Shown here one piece after another: positions 31,601 through 43,517 of a DNA stretch of 64,000 bases; position 1 is the stretch's first letter; the number at the start of each line of letters is the position of its first letter. The notes beneath the pieces were generated by a model. It was not told where the DNA came from. It saw only the letters and a program-made list of their open reading frames with translations, and ran no database searches. The position numbers were made by a program, and so were the translations under genes. Source of the DNA: Symbiodinium natans (Eukaryota; Sar; Dinophyceae; Suessiales; Symbiodiniaceae). Location of the stretch: positions 248,001-312,000 of the forward strand of contig CAJNDS010002365.1 in the NCBI GenBank assembly GCA_905221605.1, in the 5' to 3' direction.

Positions 31601-34600
31601 TGCATCCTAGAAGCCGCTCTTGTGGCAGCATTCACAGCAGCCGGAAAGTAGGTGTCCTCTGTAAAGACGGTTGAGGCGCAGTATGGTGCACTGCTCTCAC
31701 AGATCGCACTTTAAAGAAAAGACGCCCATGCACCAAGATTAATGGCAAGCATCTCCCCCACAGGCATAGCGGCAAGCGAAGAACCACGCCCACATATTCA
31801 GCAGGCGGAGCCTGGGCCAAGGCAGCTGAAGAACTTGATCGACAGAAAGGGGGGGGGGGAATCTCTTCTCTCCTTTTAATTAAACAAGAGACCTATACAG
31901 GTGAGGGCATCTGTAGTGCAACATCTACTGTTGGATGCACAGGCTGTTGTTACTCTGGCAAGTTGTGTTCCGTTTTCATCCTCAATGCCTCCCTCCGGTA
32001 ATGGAGTTGAAGTTGATGACACACTGCAATCTGATGGCTGAGCTGCCGACCCAACATGGAGGAATATCGTCCGCGGGACCTTCCTCAATACTGAAGCTGA
32101 GAAGAGTTAAGGATTAGATTAACGAAAGCCACAAGCTTCTGCGATTCAATGCAGGGTGCTCCAACGCGTCCCGGCATTACGTTCCTAGCAGCATGTCATG
32201 CCAAGATTCTTCCGAATCACCACGAAAAGCCTGCGTAAGGAGGCTATGAGAAAAACATGTCTGAAGATATCTGAAGAGGAGTAAAACACGGCCAAGCGCG
32301 GACCACAAAACTAACAGACGCTGTTTCTGTACTTCGAGCAACGTGTCCAGCAGCTCGAGCTGGCAGCAGTGATAGTGGAACCAAACGAAGTAACCAAGGC
32401 GGTGGCTCTCCTGAGCGGGTCTCGCAACACGTGGTCTGAGTCTTCCTTGCACTCAATCCTGGCCTGCGTGTAGATAAACTGATTGCCCCACGGAAAGCGG
32501 AACACATGCCTCAGCTTGTCAGAAGACCTCTCTTATCACATGATCTCAGCGCAATTGGCTAAAGCTTGATGTGCCAAGCGGCCATGCTTCCCGCAGTAGC
32601 TGCGCGCAAACGTACCTGATGGCAGTATTGGACTTTGGACCCACACTTCAAGGTCCTGACACGAGTTGAGAATCTCAGGATTCCAGATTGCTCAGAATCG
32701 AACTCGCGCGAATTCTGCTGCAGCCAAGGTTGCGCATTCAGAAGCATCTGCGTCATGTTGTAAACCATGAGCACTTCAAAGATCGTATTTTTGATGGGCA
32801 GACGAGCCTGTGGGCAAGCAAAAGCCAGACTGAACTTCTTGAATTTTGAGGCGAGGCTTGCTTCTCGAGTCTCCCAAGAAGAAGCAGTAAGGGCTCCCAC
32901 GCTAAGAGGAAGCAGTATGGGCTTGCGTGCTGTGTTGGTGTTGATCGATGTGTTGGTGTTGATCGATGCCTTCCTGCACCCTTCTTGGCCGGCAAAGTAC
33001 AGAAAGATCAGAAAGTACTTTGAAAAAAGGAGACCACATCTCACGCGTCAGGGCTGCAAGGTGTTTGATCTTTCCGTCTTGTGGGCACAAGGAAAGCAGA
33101 CCGAAAGGTGAGCACAGCAAGCTGCAAGCATGGGGTTCTGGGTTGTAACATGGGCCATCTGGCCCAAATCCGAAGCCCTCAACCCTCAACCCTCAACCCT
33201 AAAACCCTAAAGCCCTAAAGCCCTGAAACCCTCAACCCTCAAATCCGGGGACCATGGCATGGCTGGCTTCTGGCCTGCATGAGCCGCGATGAACATTGCA
33301 GCATGGAGAGATAACCTGTGCAACACAAGCTCAGGTGACTGGGGCTCTTGGTTAGAAGGGTACTAAACTATTTGCTACATAAGATACATAACCCTATTCT
33401 GGCAACTGAATTGAAATTCCTTACAAAGAATTCGGGGAGTTGGTGGAAGTGACAGGCATCTGCGACGCCTGCGAGCACTGCTGTTTCCTTGAACAGTGTG
33501 TCAACACTAACTACGGGATATTACCGAGTTCCACAGGCAAGGAGGACAGTGCGAGCGAAAGGTTTAGCGGCTCTCACCTAGGTGTAGCGCTCCTTGTGGG
33601 TCAAGGTCGCGGTCCTGTTCCGGCCCGGGCTTGCGCGAGGGTCGTGATTTCCATCGCAAAAAAAAGATGTGTTTCTTTCCTCATCCGATGTGACAAATCG
33701 CGCTCGCGACTTGGTCCCATGCGCATGCTCCTCGTGAAGTGCAGAACTGTCATTGCTCTTGGGCCTGGGAGTGAGGGGCGTTTGCAATGCGCCAGTGTGG
33801 TGGCAGTATGCTTTTACACTGTTTGGGGGTATTTGGGGTCTTGGATGCAGCGTCCAAATTGCTGCAAAGTTGCCGAGAGAGACGACAACCAAGACACTGA
33901 AGTTGACACGCGAGTAAGGGCCACCAACCGTCTCCTCGAACTCGCTAGCGTCTACGCTCCTCGCAGGCAAGGCTTCTAAATTGCTCGCAGCCATTGGGCG
34001 GTCACAGCTGCACAATTTTTGCTGCTTCTGTGATTGTACATGATTGCAACAAACACTGATTTTTGCTGCCAGGGGCACCTCTCCCAGTGCCCGGATCCCC
34101 AGCAAGCCAATGCTGGGAGCGCGTAGCGGCAGTAGCCTTACCCCGCGCAAATGCCGACAGGCTTCACACCGAGGCATTAAAGTTCTGCAGTTGCCAAGCC
34201 ACTTAGGGTGACCACGGCGGCCACCAGAAGCCATCGCCGCCTCAAGCGGCCGGCGTTGTGCCGCTCCTGTGACAATGGTACGTATATGTACACCACTGTG
34301 ATCCACTGTGTAACTGCATGACATTACATGGCCAAGGTGAGCTGAAGCAACACGTCAAGGCACGAGCAGCACATCCACCAGGCCCAGCCCGCGGCGCCGT
34401 TCCATGGCAGCCGAGGCTGCATCCTCTCCGGGAAAAGCGAGAGTCGGAGGGAGAGAGCTACCAGCAAATAGAACGACCGAGCGAGCAATTCATGGCGCCC
34501 CCCTGCCGCCTCCCCCCGCCCCCGCCCTCACAGTGCTTGGAGCGTTCTCCTCCCATCATGTGCACACCGTGCTTGTTGCCCAGACTCTGGTGAACGACAG

Positions 34601-34878
34601 AACAAGGTTGCCTTCTTGCAGAAACGCCGACCACAATTGGAAACAGGGGTCGAGGGCCCCTCGCAACAAGTACAGTAGCAACATGCAACAGCATCACGTA
34701 GTATCTATGTTGTCCATAGAGTACAAACCTGTGGAGATCTGGAAAAACCACAGCGGCTCCAGTGCAAAACAGCCGACCGGACCTTCTCCGCAAGGCTCTG
34801 CGTCTTCACAGTCGTGTCAAAGGTCCCAGAGTTGTCACCTGTTGCCTCCGAGTTGGCGGCGTTAGATGGTGACGACAT
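25663..34878 (-). CDS. Multi-pass membrane protein with patatin-like phospholipase/lipase domain, copy A
   Basis: Many-exon gene, about 9.2 kb, paralogous to copy B exon by exon. The start exon is 34878-34783 ([14 protein letters not shown]...AEK, 32 codons, GT donor). Membrane exons follow: [16 protein letters not shown] (34250), [14 protein letters not shown] (33890), [20 protein letters not shown] (32790), [14 protein letters not shown] (32500), [16 protein letters not shown] (32390), [19 protein letters not shown] (31790) and [20 protein letters not shown] (30880). The patatin fold follows: strand 1/oxyanion loop [11 protein letters not shown] (30590), [11 protein letters not shown] (30400), nucleophile elbow FSGSSG|GSLVAS split between 29740 and 29580, [11 protein letters not shown] (29160), [20 protein letters not shown] (29090), catalytic Asp in [11 protein letters not shown] (28850). 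The C-terminal part has [10 protein letters not shown] (27270), [12 protein letters not shown] (25860) and a last TM ending WGLLGWL before TGA. The layout resembles PNPLA2-type lipases; the substrate is unknown. Confidence 0.85.
26636..27152 (+). repeat. CA/CACACG microsatellite, about 515 bp, in an intron of patatin copy A
   Basis: Alternating purine-pyrimidine tract grading from (CACACA) through (CACACG) to (CGCACA), with CACCCGCA interruptions. It creates open frames of His/Thr or Cys/Val repeats on both strands that are not genes. CG/CA alternation of this length is prone to form Z-DNA. Copy B has no equivalent. Confidence 0.95.
33178..33243 (+). repeat. Telomere-like CCCTAAA/CCCTCAA repeat inside an intron of patatin copy A
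   Basis: About nine 7-8 base units of the CCCTAAA, CCCTCAA and CCCTGAA types in tandem. This is the clearest interstitial telomere-like array in the window. Confidence 0.85.
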
Positions 34879-35853
34879 GGCTGCCGATCGCTGGCAGGAA
34901 TGAGACTGATGAGGTCGGCTGTTCATGGGGCTACTGTCGCTCGTTTTCCATGGTGGCAAAGACACTCTGGAAATACCCGAAATTTAGATGCGTGGCCAAC
35001 TCCTTGCTGGTTAGTAGTTGGTCTCTGTCACTGCTGTATAGCTAAATGCTGCACCAGTGGGGTGGCACGGCATGGGGACGCACATGGTCGCTGGTCACTG
35101 GCAGCATGAATGCAGGCCATGCAGACGCGGCAAACGCTCTTTTGGCCGGCGTCTGTTCAGACATTGTTGAGGCCTGTGCTACTGCATTGTAGATTCTAAC
35201 TGTTCTGGAGGTCAGCACGGAGATTTCCCCGTTGCTACTAAAGAGTTTATTATGGGCTGAGACCGCCGTGGCTGATGAAAACTTTACATGTTTGCCACTG
35301 GCAATCAGCACAGCAAGCACCTGCGCCTCTGACAAGCAGGAGCAGCCTGGATGTAACAGCCGTCCAGAAGGATGTGAGTCCGCATCTCTAGGTAACATGT
35401 AGATTGGTGCAGCTTAAGATAACAGTAAAGTGCCAGGGCTACCTCAGGAAACGTACCAGGGCCAAAGCGAGTCGTATCTCCAGCCTGCTACAGCGCTAAT
35501 TACATCGTACATTACATTCATATAGTCGCTATAAAAACTTTTCCAAGCGCAAGTGTGCTTGTTTGAGTCGATATTATACGATGATACACGGCGCTGTGGC
35601 TGCATCCCGCCTTCCTACAGCATCCTGCAGCAACCGATGTGTCAAAAGTAGATGTGGACTTCCACGGGCCTCATATTAGGGCTTCCATGTGCTTTGCTGA
35701 TGTTGAAGGGCTGGAGCTGTCACGAAACCGGGCGTTCCTGCTTCGATTCCACTTCGGTCTTGCCCCTTGAGATTGCAAACACTTTGCGAAGGTTCGGTGA
35801 CCTTCCGAGATTCCGATTTGCTAAACCACCACCAGGTGATACGATGCTGCACG

Positions 35854-38800
35854 TCAGAGCCAGCTGACCAGGATCCACGTGACCGCAACGGCGCACATCA
35901 CCGTGGACCTGAGACCCAACCAGAAGAACAGCGTCCAATGGAGTTGCCTAGTAGAACATGAATTAATCTGCCGAGCATCCCTCCGATAAACATCCGCTCT
36001 CTGTTCATTGCAGCTTCCATGAGATTGATGTACTCTTCGGGGGCCTTGCCTGGCAAAGGTTGGCGGCATTGCATTAAGGGAAGAAGCTGCACCAAGTGGG
36101 GGCGAGGTGCCAGTTGCAGGGTCCGCATCGGGTACTCGGCCATCTGGCTTCTTGAGCAGCAGCTTCTGGATTTCAAACCTGAGACTTTGGCGACCATGCA
36201 CAGCGGTAGCAGGTAGCGGATTCACTCACGCCTCAAAAGGATCCCCCCGTTTGAGTCTTTCGAGGCTGCTGCCAGCGGTCACGGTCCTCGCTATCGTCCT
36301 CGGCACCCTCTGGCTTCAGCGAGAGACGGCCTGAACGAAAGCTGCATGGACATGCCAGCTCGAAACCAGCTCGGCACTGTGCCACACATGTCTGCACGTC
36401 CGCAGCCACATTGTCGGACTTAGGAAGTGTTGCAGGTTTTTTGCCGTTGCCTTTGCCAGATGGTCTGCGCCGCAAGCCTTCGGCACTAGCCTCAGATGGC
36501 CCGCGGAAGCTTTTTCTGCCAAAACGAAGCCTGCACTCGCCATTCACCCTGAACCGTTGCATGCGAAAACAAAGCGAGATTAAATTACGGAGCGACGACT
36601 GCGAGCTTTGCAAGAATCTTGACTCGACGAATCGAATGCCAAACAAAGGAGCTGCAGACTTGCATGACCAACACGCGGAAGTCTCCGGGCTACTGCTGAA
36701 CCAACGTGCAGCATCACGGTAGCCTGGAGACTCAGAGTTGCGGGGTACATGCAGAACGAGTGGTCATGAGCTGAAGATGCATTTGTGCCATTAACCACCA
36801 AAGGATTCACTATAATTAGAGCACATATTTGAATCAAAGCATGGCCGGTATCGAAAAGTTCAAAGTGCTCAGGAAACGTAACACGCATTCTGTTCATTCG
36901 AGCCTTTCTGCGTCTGCGTGTCCAGAGGCACCACAAATGTTGCGTGTTGTTTAAAGTGGCAGTCTCCAGGTCTCTTCTTTGAGCGTTTCCCGATGTTTCC
37001 CGGCTCTCATGATATACCCTAAACAACCCAATGGCTTAGGGGTAAAAACTCCTTTGCCAGCAAGTGGGACCCACTGTCTGCCGCTCATGTTTGCATGATC
37101 TGCCCATCGCTGCTTCTGTCTTTGCAGCTTCTTGCTTTCTCACTGGCTTGGTATTTGCTATGTTTTTCTTGCGTTGCTTTGTGTTCAGTCCGGCCTTTTT
37201 CTTCTGAATATCGGGATATCAGCACAGATCTACCTACTTTGCTTCAGCCTCTTTCCGCTTGCTACTCAACCTCTCGCGCTCCACCGGTGGAGGCATCTTC
37301 GAAACATGCCCGGCCTCGCCAGTACAAACCGCGCAGAATCGGCTCCTTCGGCGGGAAGATCGCCCTCAGCGTGCACGATGGCATCATTCGAGAAGTGTTG
37401 AGGAAGTATTGCGTTAAGGGGTATTGAAGAAGTATTGAGTTAAGTATTGAGTTAAGTTGTTCAGATTCTGCAAGTTGCCGGTCGTCAGAAAGGGTGCCAG
37501 CAAGCGCTTTTTGGGGCACGCTCGGAGCAGTGTGGGGATTATGGCCATTGCGAGGCGTGTCACAGAGACTGAGCCAAGATACCACCAGGCAGGCAAGAAT
37601 GGCGCTCTGATGTCAGAGGAAGGGTTTGCCAGCAGCGCGGAAACACGAACGACGTAGTCTGCTTCATTGCCTCAGGGGCAAGCACCTCTCTGTCAACCTG
37701 AATCAGCTGCTTTGAACTTGATTTCCAGATTGGACATTGTGACGTGATGTTGCCTGCAACCAGACTGTAAGCATACAGTGGCATTACATACTTGTGACGT
37801 CAAAAAAACTGATTCAAAACATTCAAGAATTTGAACAAGTTGTCGTTTTCGGAAACAGTCGGACCTTTCCAGGGAACGAGCATCTGCGGCCAGAACATGC
37901 CATCAAAATAGGCATGTCCATCGTAGCAGTAGGGTCCAAAGCCCCCTATGATCCTTAGTGTTGAAGGCCACGCATGATGTCCTTTTTGCAGGCCAAGTTG
38001 TGTTGACCTACAAGAGGTTTCGGGCACGGGCGCAGGGAAATCAAAGCACGCCACCTTGTTGTTGACAGCTGACAGATGGGGGGCAACGAGGTAAATAGTC
38101 AGTTTACAGCCACGAAGCCACACGATTAACATCATGCAGCCTCGAAACGGAACATGGCACGAAGAGCGCAGCGCATGGAAGACGTCTTCTTGGTTTTTGA
38201 AGCTGTTCACCACTTCCGCGCTGAGAAATGGAAACTTGAAGGAGACTCGGGTCAGCAGCACTCGTATGCGGCCGGATAAGCTGCCTCGGCCCAGGAGCCG
38301 GAAGAAGCTGCAGCTGTAGCTGCGAATGCAGTTTGCTTTAAAAATTGATTTGTCCAGGCGACGGTATGCGTTCGGCGGCAGCATCTTGCGCAGCACGTCC
38401 TCTGCTGCAGGAAGCATCCGGAAGGGATTGTAGGCGCACTCGGACTGCTTCCTGAGCTGGCGCCGAGAGAGCTAGTTGAGGCTTCAGGTTTTCCCGTCAG
38501 AGCAAAAGACATTCACAGCTAAGCAGCGTTAGCACCACCTCAAAGACATCCTTTGGGCGGAGACCAGAGGAGAGGACCGTGGCGACCAAGGCACCCCCTG
38601 CAGGAGTAGGCAGTGAGGGTTTATTGGGTTGATGGATTTCAGGTATGCTGCTGTACTCTCTACTAGAAACGCAACCACCTGAGCACCTTGTCTTGAGTCC
38701 AGGCATCCTTTCGCTTCTTCAAACTGTATAACAAAAACCCCTTACAAACCTCTCCTCTTGCTGCGACCGTACGTTTGAGTGCGTACTGCAACTCCCGCCG

Positions 38801-41800
38801 GGAAATTTCAATCTGTCAGGCCAGCCACCGGAAGATCCACTGAAGGCCAGGTGGTTCGGGAACTTCTCCGACTCGGCGTCCTGTTCCGAGCAGGCATGAG
38901 GACGGCTACTAGGACCCCTCGAACTGCCAACCTCAGCCCCGCCTCCGGTTGCAAATCGTCTGGCACCAAGTGCTCGCCTAAGCTGAGATGTTATGGAAAA
39001 AAGGCCCGGCTGCAAAAAGACACGAAAGACACACGAGAGCAGGATGTAGGCATCGTCACAATACTGTGCCTACATACTTGTTCTCATTTGTATACTATTT
39101 ATGCATGTATCAAACTAGCAAAAGCAGTCAGAGAAACGGTGGCTGTGGGCATGGCTAAGCAGTCAATGCAGCGGAGGTGCGCAACCACTCTGCTACGCCA
39201 AAGTGATAGCAATACCTCGGCACTTGCAGAAGGCATGTTGCAGCCATAGGCTCTGAACTACTGGGCATGACACTCAACACAGCTGGTTTTCCACCAGGAT
39301 GCAGCCAACCGCTGGAATCGAAGGCAATGCTGATCTGCAAAGCTCGAGCAGTACTTCTGGGGTGGTGAGCATACTTAAATGTCAACTGTACAGCGCATCG
39401 CACATTATCCACGCCTTCCTCTGGGCCTCAACCTTTCTCTCCGACTTGCCTCTCACAGTGCGCAGCATGTGGAAGATGCAAAAAAAGGAGTCCTTAGAAT
39501 CTCCTAAGTCAGAAGATGCCATAAAGGAGAAAACCCGACAAAACTGCACGAAAAAGAGGGAATCGCGCCTTCTGCTTGGTAGTGGAAGTCCGTGTACAGC
39601 ATGAGGCCGCTGGCCATCACCAGGAAGTATAGCAGCAGCACTGCCCTCGAAATCTGCATATCCCAAAACCTGTACATGCAAAACCTCGGTTCGCGGAGGG
39701 AATCCCGAAAAATGTCAGAAACAACGTTTTCTTGCCATCTTCTCTCCTCTCTTATCATCTCCGACCACGCTCGGACTCACCATGTCGAGGTCCCCGCAGC
39801 GCATGGCAAGCGCAAATTGCAAACCTGCCAGGAAAGAGACGAGGCCCTGAGGTACACGTTGCAGCTTATAGTTAGCTGGAAACTATGAAGTTAATGCCAG
39901 CATTCTGCTCTCTAAGACCTTAAGATGGCGTGCGAGCAGCTGGAACATCTGGAGCTCGGTCACGCGCGCTTTGCGCACAAAGGGCACTCCTCGCTCGAAC
40001 AGCAATGACAGGCTGTAGAAGGCGTAGACCACCTTGCGATCATCACAGAACGGATGATGTTCCATCTTGCCTGCACACTTCACTTGATACCACCACGTGA
40101 ACCGAACTGAGCTTGTCATGGCAAGTGGCAGCCCTGGTGGCAGCATTCACAGCTGCTGGAAAATAAGTGTCCTTGGCTAGTGAAGCAGAAAGACATCGCC
40201 GTGCGAGTCTCTGACCAAACGAATCCCACAGAAGCGTACGGGAAGATGAGATATGCGACAGCAGATGAGTGCCGTATCGATCTAAGAGATGAGTCCGACT
40301 CAATAGTCCTGACTTAAAAATAACGCCCCAGACACTACACTAAACCCCGCTACGCGGAGCTTACCGGATCTTTCGCAAAAAATGCCGCTGCGAGGACTTC
40401 GTGCTGTGGTTTGCCTAGAAGGATGAGTGGATTCTAGATTCTAAATTGCACAAAGCAACGGAGTTGGGCCTGGAACCTCCTTGGTTACGTAAGAATTTCC
40501 GCGCAAATGCAACTACTTTCGTGGTTTCATCATGGATCTATCGCCGAGGCATATCTTCAAGTTGTGCGGGACACTGCCTCCTAAACTTCCTACAAGGACC
40601 ATTATACCATTCGATCATCACTCATGTCAAGAATGGCTGCTCTACAGGCTCCTTGACAGTCCTTGACCACATGTACCCATCGAGTACCATCGAGTCTTAG
40701 CCCCATGGATCTCTATGCAACTCTATGGTTTCCCTTCGCTGCTCCGTGAGCACATGTGAGCACATGTCAAGTCGTGCCGACGCGTGTCGCCACCGCAAGC
40801 GTAGCGGCAGGCAAAGAACCATCCCCACATATTTAACAGCCGCAGCCTGGCAAGAAGTCCATCGGCGTCTACTGGCAGTGCAGAAGGTTGTCAATGGCTG
40901 CCATCCAAAGTAGGGTGCGCACCAAACGTGAAGGAATGTGATCTTTTGAAACTTCCTGAGAAGCAGCTCGCAACTCTTTAAAGAGCCTCGTCAAAGTGGA
41001 CTCCACACGGGACTGCACAGTGCTGACAGTGTCTGTGCAGGCCCGACTCTCAACATGCTTACACTGTTCATCACTGTTCAAGTCGGGGTGCTTGCGGATG
41101 ACCACGAACACCCTCAGCTCCGTAGCGTTCATAGTCTACTTACTTGCAGACATATCAACACAGGGACGGTGAGCTAGACTGGCTCTCTCCATAGCTACAG
41201 CTACTGAATGTTACTGTCCCCTTTAACAGATCACTCGGTGGTTGTGAAGGCACCGGCGTAGCAGCTTCTGCAGAGTGACGTGTCCAGCAGCTCCAGCTGG
41301 CAGCAGTGGTAGTGGAACCAAATGAAATACCCAAGACGATGGCCCTCCTTTTCATGGACAGCATGGCTTGCCGGCAACATGCCAGAAAGATGAACGCTGG
41401 GGCGCTTAACTGTTCTTTTCGCAGCTCGAGAAGACAAAGTGGAGCTGCCCCTGCCTTCGTGTAGACAAACTGATTGCCCCACGGATAGCTGAACCCTTGC
41501 CTCAAGTACCCACAGCCCAGCACAGTGCCAGCGAATTAGGCCGCGTGGCTTGGGCTGACCTCTGGAGTTTGCCAACAAGCCACATCCAAGCTTCTCGTAG
41601 CACTCGCACGCAAACGTACCTCAGATGCAACCTTATACCCCGTCCTATACCCGTCAGGAACGAAACATCAAGGGGCACAAGGTAGGTACGCGCACATCTC
41701 CGGATTTTGGAGTGCCAGTATGTGCCAGTGCAGGCCGTCTTAACGGTGCCCGAAAGCTATCGCTGCGGCGACCAAAACTTTCTGGGTCTGGTGATCTTCT

Positions 41801-42490
41801 CTTAGCATGCTGCCCTCCTTCTCCTTCTCTTCCTTTCTCCTCTTCCTGTTTATGGCTATCTCCGGAACCCAAAAAACCAACCCCGTCCCCAACTCGGACA
41901 TTGGCTGGCCACTCTCTGGACCCCCCTCCGACCCAGCCCTCTCGGGGCCCTCTCAGTGGAGGTCTTCGAGGTAACTGCCTTCAGGGTTTGCCAGGTCTTG
42001 CCGCTGCTTAGGCTTGCTTATGAGATTTTGAGAGGCAGCAAGTGTGGGGGAGCATTCGAGATGAAGATCTTCCCTGTCGGGCAGAGTTTCACAACTCGAG
42101 GGGGGGGAGGTGCTTGCATCCGGCAGGCGTATTCAGCAACGTCTGCGTCATGTTGTACACAACCAATATCTCGAAGATAATGCTCTTGATAGGCAGGCGG
42201 GCCTCACCAGGTGACGTCATGCAATGCTATTGCAGAGAGCGGCTTCTCTTGGAGCCTCCATCAGCCGCGAGGAACAATGTAACATCGAGAGGTAGCCTCG
42301 GTCTCGGCTAGCTTCTAAGTGCCCGGATCACCACAAGAAGGTTTACGTAACGTTTGGAGTGTCAGTACTGGATGTCTTAACAACCAGACAAGCAGCCCAA
42401 AGAGACCACGACCAGCACACCAAAACTGACGTGTGAGTTGTGGCCACCCACGGTCTCCTCAAACTCGCTGGCGTCCACACTCCTTGCACA

Positions 42491-42523
<33 letters not shown>

Positions 42524-43303
42524 CGGTGCATTTGTTCGACCTATAGCGCAGCTAATTTTCTTCATAAGCATAAAACTGCGGGAAATGTTTCCTGTGCTGA
42601 GGAACAACGCTTGTCAAATCGCCTCAACCCATCGGCAAGACCAATCGCATCAATGTAGAGACAGCACATACCGGGTTCCGCAACAGAAGTGCAGGAGATG
42701 AATCGATCTTGCTCCGTGACTCACAACACGCAAAGTATCTCAGCATCTCCTGTCTGTGATTATACCGGGGGCGTTGTTGTTGCCATCCCAACGACCGGAC
42801 CTACTCGTAGATGCTATTGCCATTGGCTACTACTAAACATCCCGGCAAATTAGTTCCATCCTCCTTTCAAAGCCCTTCACATCATTTCACGTCCCTTGAA
42901 GCCCATCTTGGCCAATCTTGGCCCTCGGCCTCTCCCAATGGCCAGACCCCCAGCTTGCCAGCGCTGGCAGCGCATACCGGCAGTACCCTCAGCTCTCAGA
43001 ACTGCACAAAGCCAAGTCATACCCAAGCCTTGTGTTCTCCTCGTTCCTCTCTGCGGCTAACCCAACCCAGAGACTTTGTGGCTTTGGCTCTAAGCAGAAA
43101 TGCCACACTTCTGCAAAGCCCCAATTTCCCACCAGAGCGCAGAATGTGACCATGGCCGCGGCCAGGACCCAGCGCCGCTTCAAGCGCCCTTCGCTGTGCC
43201 GCTCCTCAGAAAAACATCCCAGGATTTCTCTTCCCAAGAAGAAGCAGACAAGAAAAAAGGGTGGTCTTTTAGGATGAAACCTGGAAGAAGCCCAGCTCGT
43301 CAT
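35854..43303 (-). CDS. Multi-pass membrane protein with patatin-like phospholipase/lipase domain, copy B
   Basis: Tandem paralogue of copy A; its stop lies 976 bp upstream of copy A's start codon in genomic terms. Matching exons on the minus strand: GRLKRRWVLAAAMVTF (43190), [11 protein letters not shown] then [11 protein letters not shown] (42450), PIKSIIFEILVVYNMTQTLL (42170), PWGNQFVYTKA (41490), [16 protein letters not shown] (41320), [19 protein letters not shown] (40830), [14 protein letters not shown] (40170), [20 protein letters not shown] (39990) and QISRAVLLLYFLVMASGLML (39650). Patatin fold: [11 protein letters not shown] (39320), CYHFGVAEWLR (39200), FSGSSG|GALVAT split between 38830 and 38600, GRIRVLLTRVS (38260), [20 protein letters not shown] (38190), HAYFDGMFWPQ (37910). 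The C-terminus has [10 protein letters not shown] (36160), YINLMEAAMNRE (36020) and a last TM ending ILVSWL before TGA. The Met at 43303 is a guess: no exon like the MSSP leader of copy A was found here. Confidence 0.83.
42491..42523 (+). repeat. 33-base poly-G run beside a patatin B exon
   Basis: G33 directly upstream, in transcript sense, of the exon with [11 protein letters not shown]. It is C33 in the transcript, so it may serve as an extreme polypyrimidine tract before the acceptor. Confidence 0.9.
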
Positions 43304-43517
43304 GGACTTAAACAGAGTATAAGCAGAATAAACAGATATGAGGAAACTGCAATTCTGCATTCACTGCATTCTGTACAAGACGGTGTACAGGAGGACTCAG
43401 TGTCCCCAACGACCATGGCAAAGTGCGCAAGAGTGAGCAGGCACGGTGGCTTAGCCTCCGCACCTGGCCGAAAAAATTTCACATCCCGCCGCAATTGTGA
43501 CAAAAAGCTTGACTGCC

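Noticed and set aside
33440-33979. Plus-strand 179-codon frame
   Set aside because: It overlaps the patatin A membrane exon [11 protein letters not shown], whose minus-strand reading is conserved in copy B.
42343-42607. Poly-Pro or poly-Gly containing frames across 42480-42530
   Set aside because: Reading through a G33 homopolymer; only the [11 protein letters not shown] side is a supported exon.
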